The notes under the pieces are model-generated. The model did not search any database and was not told the DNA's origin. It saw only the letters and a list, made by a program, of their open reading frames with translations. Shown one piece after another: positions 15,919 to 22,123 of a stretch of 22,123 nucleotides of DNA. The position numbers and the translations under genes were made by a program. Source of the stretch: Bacillota bacterium. GTDB lineage: Bacteria; Bacillota; Clostridia; Oscillospirales; Oscillospiraceae. The stretch is taken from positions 1-22,123 of the forward strand of contig JAGFXS010000005.1 in assembly GCA_017861415.1 (NCBI GenBank). Direction: 5' to 3'. The stretch's first letter is position 1. The number at the start of each line of letters is the position of its first letter.

Positions 15919-16533
15919 TCAGTGACCTACGCCACCTTTGACAAAAATGCCGCAGGGCTTTCCTACAGGAAGGAAAGTCTTGCCGAAGTGGTTGTTGAGC
16001 ACATTGGCGCCTGCGCCGTAGAGAGAGACTGCCGCAATGATGATTTCCGAAACTGCTGCCATCATGTGGAAAACCTCATGGGTGTGGCCGGTGGTAAATG
16101 CGCTGACCGCCAGACCAAGAAACAGCACGTCAATGAGCAGGAAGTCGATGAGGAGCACCTTATTGGCTTCCGCTGCACCGATGGTGAGGAATACCGTCAG
16201 CACCAGGTAGCCGATGAATGCAAAGCCCATCTGCATGGGGTCAACGTTATCCTTCAGCGCGGTACCCAGGGCGCCCAGATTCATCAGCCAGGACAGGGAC
16301 ATACCCAGCCAGAAGAGACCATAAGCACAAAATGCTGTTGCTCCAAAAACATTTCCCTTTTTATAATCCAAAAGACCGGCAATCAGTTGGGCAATGGCGC
16401 CGAGGAAAACGGCCCAGGGAATGATGTATGCCTGTCCTTCGGTGATACCCAGCTTTTGGCTGGATGCTACCAATGTGACCATCGCCAGACCAAATAGGCC
16501 CAAGGCAGAAGGGTCTACTGCTTTTTTCTCCAT
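15919..16533 (-). CDS. Acetate uptake transporter family protein (GPR1/FUN34/YaaH, SatP-like)
   Basis: The family moves acetate and succinate across the membrane. The 204-residue product has six hydrophobic segments. It carries the family's N-terminal signature in the form DPSALGLFGLAMVTL (residues 7-21; the usual text is NPxxLGLxGF) and the block FGATAFCAYGLFWLGMSLSW. The C-terminal tail is short and glycine-rich. It is a single gene with its own near-consensus promoter and terminator. It converges with crt-hbd, which makes sense in a butyrate producer that exchanges CoA with acetate; that link is inference. The ribosome binding site is weak: AGGATGTG eight bases before the ATG. Confidence 0.9.
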   Translation of the reverse strand: MEKKAVDPSALGLFGLAMVTLVASSQKLGITEGQAYIIPWAVFLGAIAQLIAGLLDYKKGNVFGATAFCAYGLFWLGMSLSWLMNLGALGTALKDNVDPMQMGFAFIGYLVLTVFLTIGAAEANKVLLIDFLLIDVLFLGLAVSAFTTGHTHEVFHMMAAVSEIIIAAVSLYGAGANVLNNHFGKTFLPVGKPCGIFVKGGVGH

Positions 16534-16582
16534 CCTTTAAACACATCCTAATCAACATTTTGGTCTGAGACAAACCTAGAGT

Positions 16583-16611
16583 ATCTTATCAAAACCACTC
16601 CAGCCTGTCAA
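16583..16611 (-). promoter_or_regulatory. Strong sigma-A promoter of the acetate transporter gene
   Basis: Minus-strand TTGACA (16611-16606, perfect), 17-base spacer, TAAGAT (16588-16583, five of six with the extension TTTTGA before it). The start near 16576 leaves about 43 bases of leader. Confidence 0.8.
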
Positions 16612-16714
16612 CAATAATCGCGCTTTTTCGACGACTATCCTCCGTTATTTGGCTATATTCCGCCATGAGACCTGCTATACCCCCAGAAACAGCCCGAGTA
16701 CTTCTAAAAGCAAC

Positions 16715-16748
16715 GGCGCACTCCTGAATCCTGATTCTGGAGTGCGCC
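16715..16748 (-). terminator. Hairpin ending the ABC transporter operon
   Basis: A 10-bp stem (16715-16724 with 16739-16748), with three or more further pairs beyond a T-T mismatch, lies 23 bases after the ATPase stop codon. Read leftward it is followed by GTTGCTTTTAG, a modest U tract. Confidence 0.6.
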
Positions 16749-16770
16749 TATTTTTGCCTAATAGAAGTGC

Positions 16771-17565
16771 CTACGATAGCAACATGGCGTCGTCTGCCTC
16801 GTCAGAGCCGCTGGCTTTCCCGAACATGCTCAGCAGCGTTTCCACCGTCAGCTTCTTTTTTTCCTCCCCTGCCACGTCAATAATGACCCGGCCCTCAAAC
16901 ATCATGATGAGCCGGTTGCCATGGGCGATGGCATCCTTCATGTTGTGCGTGATCATCAGGGTGGTCAGCTGATCCCGGGTCACCAGCTTCTCCGTGGTCT
17001 CCAGCACCTTAGCGGCAGTCTTGGGATCCAGCGCCGCCGTGTGTTCATCAAGCAGCAGAAGCTTTGGCTTTTTCAGCGTGGCCATCAGCAAAGTCAGTGC
17101 CTGACGCTGGCCTCCGGACAGCAAGCCCACCTTGGAGGTCAACCGCTGCTCCAGCCCCAGGTCCAGGGTAGCCAGCAGCTCACGGTAGCGCTCCCGCTCC
17201 TTGGCGGTAATGCCCCAGCGCAGAGTACGGCTCTGCCCCCGACGCAGAGCCAGCGCCAGGTTTTCCTCGATTCCCATGTTGGCGGCGGTGCCCATCATGG
17301 GGTCCTGAAATACCCGGCCGATGTAGGCTGCACGTCTATATTCTGGTAGGCGGGTCACATCGCTTCCATCAATGAGGATCTTACCCTCATCCACAGGAAA
17401 TACCCCAGCCACAGCATTGAGCATGGTGGATTTTCCTGCACCGTTGCCGCCGATCACCGTCACGAAATCCCCGTCGTTCAAGGTCAGGGAGAGGTTTTGA
17501 AGGGCCACTTTTTGATTCACGGTGTTAGGATTAAAGACTTTCTTGATTTCCTGAATTTCAAGCAT
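16771..17565 (-). CDS. ABC importer ATP-binding protein (TrpZ-type)
   Basis: This is the ATPase of the three-gene importer. The 264-residue protein has Walker A GGNGAGKST (39-47), Q-loop Gln87 (VFQDPMMG), signature LSGGQ (149-153), Walker B LLLLDE (169-174), D-loop and switch His207 (ITHNM). The style resembles LivF/LivG relatives that serve the ABC_sub_bind group of importers. The ATG overlaps the permease stop by eight bases and follows GGGAGGGG at six bases, so translation is coupled. Confidence 0.93.
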   Translation of the reverse strand: MLEIQEIKKVFNPNTVNQKVALQNLSLTLNDGDFVTVIGGNGAGKSTMLNAVAGVFPVDEGKILIDGSDVTRLPEYRRAAYIGRVFQDPMMGTAANMGIEENLALALRRGQSRTLRWGITAKERERYRELLATLDLGLEQRLTSKVGLLSGGQRQALTLLMATLKKPKLLLLDEHTAALDPKTAAKVLETTEKLVTRDQLTTLMITHNMKDAIAHGNRLIMMFEGRVIIDVAGEEKKKLTVETLLSMFGKASGSDEADDAMLLS

Positions 17566-18511
17566 GGCCAGCCCCTCCCTTCTTTGTCAGAAGTGATTTG
17601 GAGAAATACTTCTCCCGCCAAAAGGGGACAGCCAGGAACATGGCCACCACCAGGGCAGAGAGGAGCTTCAGATGATTGGGGTCGAGGCGCAGCCATAGGA
17701 CAGCCTGAATTACTACATAGTAAATCACAGCACCGAAGGCGACGCCCAGAAGGCGCAGTCCAAAGTTGCGGAAGATCCGCGCAAAGACCACTTCTCCTAT
17801 GATGACGGCAGCCAGACCGATAACAATGGCACCCCGGCCCATATTGATATCCGCAAAGCCGCTGTACTGAGCCAAGATTGCGCCGGACAAGGCCACAAGG
17901 CCGTTGGACAGCATCAGCCCCAGAACGGTGTTGGCGGCGGTGTTGATCCCCTGCGCCCTGGCCATGTTCAGATTCGCACCGGTGGCGCGGACAGCAGAGC
18001 CCAGCTCCGTACCAAAGAACCAGTAGAGCAGGCCGATGATGAGCACCAGAAAAACGCCCACCACCAAGATAGGCGACCAGTAGAAGGGGCGCACGCCCTT
18101 GATTACTTCCTGGAGATAGCGCAGCGAAACCAAAAGATCAAAATTGTTCACATTAATAGACTGGTTTGCCCGGCCCATAATGGCCAGGTTTACAGACCAG
18201 AGGGCCAACTGGGTGAGGATGCCCGCCAGGATGGCGGAAATTCCGCAGAAAGTATGGAAAAAGCCTGTGGCGGCGCCTGCCAAGAGTCCGGCAATAAAGG
18301 CACACAGCATGGCCACAGCAATATGATGACCGTTTAGCAGCATCATCACGCAGACTGCACCGCCAGTGCAGAAGGAGCCGTCTACTGTCAGGTCGGCAAT
18401 ATTCAATATTTTAAAGGTAATGAAAACGCCGATGGCCATGATGCCCCAAATAAGCCCCTGGGACACTGCACCCGGCATTTGGGCTATGAGATCAAGCGGA
18501 TTGAGTGGCAA
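17558..18511 (-). CDS. ABC importer permease (BPD_transp_2 family, TrpY-type)
   Basis: The membrane component of the importer, with about eight to ten hydrophobic segments. It has family text such as VFITFKILNIADLTVDGSF near the N-terminus, YWFFGTELGSAVRATGANLNMARAQGI split by a helix in the middle, and MGRGAIVIGLAAVIIGEVVF late. The start is a TTG at 18511 with GGAGGG seven bases upstream. The earlier TTG at 18526 is part of that ribosome binding site. This gives 317 residues. It lies 137 bases after the lipoprotein gene, with a strong hairpin between them. Confidence 0.92.
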   Translation of the reverse strand: MPLNPLDLIAQMPGAVSQGLIWGIMAIGVFITFKILNIADLTVDGSFCTGGAVCVMMLLNGHHIAVAMLCAFIAGLLAGAATGFFHTFCGISAILAGILTQLALWSVNLAIMGRANQSINVNNFDLLVSLRYLQEVIKGVRPFYWSPILVVGVFLVLIIGLLYWFFGTELGSAVRATGANLNMARAQGINTAANTVLGLMLSNGLVALSGAILAQYSGFADINMGRGAIVIGLAAVIIGEVVFARIFRNFGLRLLGVAFGAVIYYVVIQAVLWLRLDPNHLKLLSALVVAMFLAVPFWREKYFSKSLLTKKGGAGHA

Positions 18512-18587
18512 GGTTCTTCCCTCCAAGAAATGGGTTTTGACCTTATGCGGGCAAACAGCCGAGCCGCAAAAGGCCTCTCTAGCATAG

Positions 18588-18629
18588 CTGAAAACGACAG
18601 AAAAGGGAAGCCTTTTCTGTCGTTTTCAG
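18588..18629 (-). other. Perfect 19-bp hairpin between lipoprotein and permease genes
   Basis: Arms 18588-18606 and 18611-18629 pair perfectly around a four-base loop (CTTC on the transcribed strand). No U tract follows in the direction of transcription, so it is not a classical terminator. In ABC operons such hairpins often stabilise the upstream message so that more binding protein than permease is made; that role is inference here. Confidence 0.8.
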
Positions 18630-18648
18630 AGGTTTCCTAACGAAAAAC

Positions 18649-19632
18649 TTAGCTAATGGCTGTATAGTCGTCGGGTACGGTGATGCCCAGCGCTTCACAG
18701 ATTTCTGCGTTGTACATCTTGGTGAAGTTGGGGGCGTATTCGATGGGCATGGTGGAGATATCGGCTTCTCCGGTGAGAATCTTATACGCCATCTCGCCGG
18801 TGGCACGGCCCAGGTCATAGTAGTCAATGGATAGGGTTACCACGCCGCAGCCGGCACAAATGCCCTTTTCGCCTGCCATCACAGGAACCCCTGCGGGACG
18901 GCAAATATTGTCGATGATACCGGTGTTAGAGGCAACGGTGTTGTCCGTAGGCACATAGATGACATCGCTGGCACCCACTGCGGTTGTGGCAATGGCGGCT
19001 AAGTCGTTGGAGTCGGCAAAGGGATACATGGTGCAAGTATAGCCCATATCTTCCAGCAGCGCCTTCACGGTATCGACCTGATAAAGGGAGTTGGGCTCGG
19101 CAGAGCAGTACAGCAGGCCCACGTTCTTCGCGTCGGGGAAGATTTCCTGAATCATAGCAGCCTGCTGATCCAAGGGAGCCAGATCGGAGGTGCCGGAAAC
19201 GTTGCCACCCACGGTGCCGGAGAAGTCGGTAATGTTCAGCGCTACACCATACTCGGTGACGGAAGTACCCAGAACGGGAATCTCGCCGGTAGCGGCTGCG
19301 GCTGCCTGGAGAGAGGGGGTTGCGTTGGCCAGGATTAGGTCCACATTGGCGGATACCAGTCCGTTGGCAATGGTAGCATTGGTGGGAATGTCGCCCTGGG
19401 CGTTCTGCTCATCAAAGGTTACCTTGTCGCCCAGCTTCTCAGTGAGCACATCGCGGAAACCTTGGGTTGCAGCATCCAGCGCCTCGTGCTGTACAGCCTG
19501 AATGATTCCTACCGTATAGGTCTTATCAGCGTCTCCGCTGGGTGCGGGGGCCGGTGTGGCTCCACAAGCCGCCAAAGAGCCTGCGATACCAAGACAAACG
19601 GCAAGAGCAAGAATCTTGCGCAAATTTTTCAT
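18649..19632 (-). CDS. Substrate-binding lipoprotein of an ABC importer (ABC_sub_bind, TrpX-type)
   Basis: The extracytoplasmic ligand-binding subunit. From the ATG at 19632 it has 327 residues. A lipoprotein signal peptide runs from MKNLRKILAL to lipobox SLAAC, with lipidated Cys23 followed by an Ala/Pro/Ser linker. The mature part follows the ABC_sub_bind (PF04392) plan: YTVGIIQAVQHEALDAATQG, then DLILANATPSLQAAAAAT, VGLLYCSAEPNS and VIYVPTDNTVASN. Members include the tryptophan-binding TrpX of streptococci, but ligands vary. A TTG at 19641 is in frame, but AAGG abuts it; AGGAAGG is nine bases from the ATG. It heads the operon. Confidence 0.92.
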   Translation of the reverse strand: MKNLRKILALAVCLGIAGSLAACGATPAPAPSGDADKTYTVGIIQAVQHEALDAATQGFRDVLTEKLGDKVTFDEQNAQGDIPTNATIANGLVSANVDLILANATPSLQAAAAATGEIPVLGTSVTEYGVALNITDFSGTVGGNVSGTSDLAPLDQQAAMIQEIFPDAKNVGLLYCSAEPNSLYQVDTVKALLEDMGYTCTMYPFADSNDLAAIATTAVGASDVIYVPTDNTVASNTGIIDNICRPAGVPVMAGEKGICAGCGVVTLSIDYYDLGRATGEMAYKILTGEADISTMPIEYAPNFTKMYNAEICEALGITVPDDYTAIS

Positions 19633-19669
19633 TCGTTTCAACCTTCCTTTTCAGTTATCCTTTGGTCGC

Positions 19670-19691
19670 TTTATCGCTTTTATGCGATAAA
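19670..19691 (-). repeat. 22-bp palindrome just after the ABC promoter, possible operator
   Basis: Arms TTTATCGC (19670-19677) and GCGATAAA (19684-19691) are perfect inverted repeats around six AT bases. The element covers roughly +6 to +27 of the transcript, where a repressor could block transcription. It could instead act as an RNA hairpin at the 5' end. Confidence 0.55.
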
Positions 19692-19703
19692 CTATCTTTA
19701 GTC

Positions 19704-19731
19704 ATTATAAGCTCTCATTTTGAAATGTCAA
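19704..19731 (-). promoter_or_regulatory. Consensus sigma-A promoter of the ABC importer operon
   Basis: Minus-strand TTGACA (19731-19726) and TATAAT (19709-19704), both perfect, are separated by 16 bases. The start near 19697 gives a leader of about 65 bases. Confidence 0.88.
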
Positions 19732-19786
19732 GAGTATTTTTGAGAATTGAGGGTGTCATAAACCCAATGAGGGCAATCACTGCACA

Positions 19787-22123
19787 TCATTCTCTGTCTA
19801 AAATCTGTACCCAACCCTGATTGCCGTCCACTACAATTCGCTGACCGGTTTTGATGACCTTCGTGGCGTTTTCCACTCCTACCACGGCGGGGATGCCATA
19901 TTCTCTGGCTACGATAGAGCCATGGGTTAACAGTCCCCCCACTTCCGCCACCAGCGCAGCGGCATTGAGAAACAGCGGTGTCCAACCCGGATCGGTAAAG
20001 GGCGCGATCAAAATTTCACCCTTAGCCAGAGATTCCCGGCCGGGATCCAGAATCACTCGGGCAATGCCTTCCACCCGTCCGGCGGAAGTGGGCATACCCG
20101 CAAAAGTATGCTCCGGAAGCGCTTCATGCTGATAGCTGCCCCTGATCTCCTCACCATCGCTGGTTAGAATACGGGGCGGTGTCAGCTTTGCGTAGTGACG
20201 ATAGAGCAGCTTCTGGGCAGCCACCAAGGGGCGGTAATCGCAGCCGGTTTCTGTGCCGTCTAAAAGCTCCCAGTATCTCAGGAAGAAAATATCCTCTGCA
20301 GCGGTCAGGCGCTCCTGCCGGACCAGATCTTTACCCAGAGACAAAAGCTCCTCTTTCGCCAGCATCAGAAGACAGCAGATCAGGTGCTTGGGCGTCTCTC
20401 TCAGGGGCAAGTAGTTTCGCATCACACGCAGTAGGCGGGCCATCACCCGGCTTTTCAAGTATCCTTTTTCCTCCCGCATCAACCGCAGCAATTCCTGTTC
20501 CTGCTCTAGGGACTGTTTCGATTTCTCCCGGTACTCTTCTCTGGGTGTCTTCTCCCATGTGCTTTGCGCCATGGCCAGAATGGTTTGCACCAGAGGCGCC
20601 GGATCTTCGCAAAAGCGGCTGCGCCCCACGTCAATCTCCCCGCTGCCCCGCATGCCGAAATGCTCCATAAAGTCTGCAAAGCAGGCGCGAAAGTCCGGAT
20701 AGCTGTCAAGGCCCTCGATTTTGGCCGACAGCTCCCGGGATGGCGTTTGGGACAGCAAGGCAACCAGCGCCGGAGATTGGCGCACATGCTCCGCCAGATC
20801 CGCTGTTTTTAGTCCCATCTCTCCGGTAAAGCTACCCTCAAAGCCGCTTATGATGCCATCCACATAGCGGTGGTCGCCAAAGGTTTTGGCTTCCAGCCCT
20901 ACCGCCATCTTGTAGCTGAGGATTCCGGCGCCCACCTTCGGCATGGCATGTCGGAATTCATTACGAAAGTCGAGAACGCTCCGAATGGCCAGCAATTTCT
21001 CCCGGGGGGATTCTGCTCTCCGAAGGGTTTCCTGTGCCCGGCCCAAAACGTCGTTTATATGTTCGGTGTAGGCTGCGATATTGCCCTCAGGCTTCCGGAA
21101 AAGAATGTTCCAAGCAGCTTTCCGTACGATTCCGAAAGCGAAGCCCCGCAGAGCGTGAACGGCAGCTGGATTTTTTGCGATCCGCGGCTGAAAGTCCGAT
21201 CTTGCCCGCAGCTGGGTAAGCCCCGAGTGAAAAAGGTAATCAATATTGGAGGAGAGCTTGGCGATGCCTTTACCCATCACATTGTGGGCCAGCAGACTGC
21301 TCAGATCCACATATACCCGCCCGGCAGCCGCCTTCAGGAAGGGATAATCCTGGGGGTGTTTGGCACTGTCCACCGACGGGAAAAACCGCAGGAGATCAAT
21401 GCCAAGGGGTGAAATGGGTTCGGTCATCACCTGAAGGTGACTGAACGATAGATAGACATGTAGCCTTTGGTCTTCCGGCGGAGGCTCTGGCAGGGGGAAC
21501 AGAGAAGTAATGGGGCGACATTGCAGAACAAACAGTTTGTCGCCCTCAAGGCACCACTCCATGTCCTGGGGGGCGCCGTAGAGGGCCTCTGCCCGTTTCC
21601 CCCAGCAGGCTAGCTGGGCGATCAACTCATCCGTAAGAACCTGCTGCTCTGCCAAATCCCCGTAAATGGCCTTCGTCTCCACCCCACCAGCTTCACCAGA
21701 GACAATCTGCAGTTCCTTTTTACCAATCTCCTTCCGAAGGATTGCACCGCTCTCCTTCTCCAGCACGTAGAGATCAGATCGAACCAAGCCGGACACCAGC
21801 GCCTCACCCAGTCCGAAGCCTGCCTCGATGCAAAGTCTGCCCCGGTGGCCGTTTCCGGGGTCGGCAGTGAACATAATTCCGGCGGCCGCCGCAGGAACCA
21901 TCTCCTGCACCACCACAGCAATGGCAGGCAACTCCTCCGTAATGCCGCTCTGCAATCGGTAGAGCATGGCCCGCTCCCCAAAGAGCGAGGCCCAGCAGCC
22001 CTTGACATGCTCCAGCAGAGCATCCTGCCCCCGCACATTCAGATAGGTATCCTGCTGTCCAGCAAAGGAGGCAAAGGCGCCGTCTTCCTCCAAAGCGCTG
22101 GAGCGCACCGCATACCCGGCAGC
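19787..22123 (-). CDS. PEP-synthase/rifampin-phosphotransferase-like enzyme, N-terminus cut by window edge
   Basis: The frame stays open to the right edge, so about 100 N-terminal residues are missing. The ATP-grasp part begins with VRSSALEEDG, where the nucleotide-binding Arg is found, and continues with FAGQQDTYLNV, VQEMVPA, GIMFTADP and GFGLGEALVSG. It ends with DMEW and LQCRPIT, whose Glu, Gln and Arg bind ATP and metal. A long helical middle follows. The C-terminal swivelling domain has LTHGSIVAREYGIPAVVG, with the phosphate-carrying His codon at 19924-19922. This three-part plan is shared by rifampin phosphotransferase (RPH). PEP synthase would have a PEP-binding TIM barrel at the C-terminus instead; here the His domain is last, so an RPH-like arrangement fits better. 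The acceptor substrate is unknown. Confidence 0.85.
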   Translation of the reverse strand, partial: AAGYAVRSSALEEDGAFASFAGQQDTYLNVRGQDALLEHVKGCWASLFGERAMLYRLQSGITEELPAIAVVVQEMVPAAAAGIMFTADPGNGHRGRLCIEAGFGLGEALVSGLVRSDLYVLEKESGAILRKEIGKKELQIVSGEAGGVETKAIYGDLAEQQVLTDELIAQLACWGKRAEALYGAPQDMEWCLEGDKLFVLQCRPITSLFPLPEPPPEDQRLHVYLSFSHLQVMTEPISPLGIDLLRFFPSVDSAKHPQDYPFLKAAAGRVYVDLSSLLAHNVMGKGIAKLSSNIDYLFHSGLTQLRARSDFQPRIAKNPAAVHALRGFAFGIVRKAAWNILFRKPEGNIAAYTEHINDVLGRAQETLRRAESPREKLLAIRSVLDFRNEFRHAMPKVGAGILSYKMAVGLEAKTFGDHRYVDGIISGFEGSFTGEMGLKTADLAEHVRQSPALVALLSQTPSRELSAKIEGLDSYPDFRACFADFMEHFGMRGSGEIDVGRSRFCEDPAPLVQTILAMAQSTWEKTPREEYREKSKQSLEQEQELLRLMREEKGYLKSRVMARLLRVMRNYLPLRETPKHLICCLLMLAKEELLSLGKDLVRQERLTAAEDIFFLRYWELLDGTETGCDYRPLVAAQKLLYRHYAKLTPPRILTSDGEEIRGSYQHEALPEHTFAGMPTSAGRVEGIARVILDPGRESLAKGEILIAPFTDPGWTPLFLNAAALVAEVGGLLTHGSIVAREYGIPAVVGVENATKVIKTGQRIVVDGNQGWVQILDRE

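Noticed and set aside
1-22123. CRISPR array, transposon, phage or toxin-antitoxin module
   Set aside because: No regularly spaced direct repeats, transposase, integrase, attachment site or small paired toxin genes were seen.

Overview
The window looks like chromosomal DNA of an anaerobic, probably endospore-forming, butyrate-type Firmicute of the Clostridia (Oscillospiraceae-like). The basis is the gdpP-rplI-dnaB order, spoIIP and a SpoVB-type flippase, crt and hbd, strong AGGAGG-type ribosome binding sites, TTG starts, and moderately high GC in coding DNA. No species is claimed. No tRNA, rRNA, CRISPR array, insertion sequence or phage gene was seen, so this is mostly core genome.

Layout. 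(1) 1-4110, leftward: gdpP (c-di-AMP phosphodiesterase), rplI, dnaB and the first codons of a gene that looks like tilS. (2) 4110-7624, cell envelope and sporulation: a YihY/BrkB membrane protein diverges from spoIIP, and spoIIP converges with a LysM-G5-M23 murein peptidase across one shared two-way terminator. (3) 7625-10744, rightward: a 429-base AT-rich intergenic region with a possible structured leader, an XRE-type regulator with an unrecognised C-terminal half, and lepA. (4) 10967-13027, leftward: a SpoVB-like MOP flippase followed by tadA. (5) 13212-15786, rightward: a DUF554 membrane protein, then crt and hbd, which catalyse two consecutive steps of butyryl-CoA formation. (6) 15919-22123, leftward: an acetate-uptake family transporter, a three-gene ABC importer (lipoprotein, permease, ATPase) of the TrpXYZ type, and a PEP-synthase/rifampin-phosphotransferase-like enzyme that runs off the right edge.

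Starts were corrected from ribosome binding sites. lepA starts at 8939, tadA at 11434, the flippase at a TTG at 13027, the ABC permease at a TTG at 18511, the ABC lipoprotein at 19632, dnaB at 1424, and the YihY protein at 4913 or 4946.

No wholly new system was found. The most useful new observations are these: two matching sigma-E-like promoters in front of the two sporulation genes; a sigma-A-like promoter for tadA inside the end of the flippase gene; a leader before the XRE gene whose 5' end can pair with the ribosome binding site; a GdpP lacking the usual GGGH histidine; a perfect 19-bp hairpin inside the ABC operon; and a 22-bp palindrome just downstream of that operon's near-perfect promoter.
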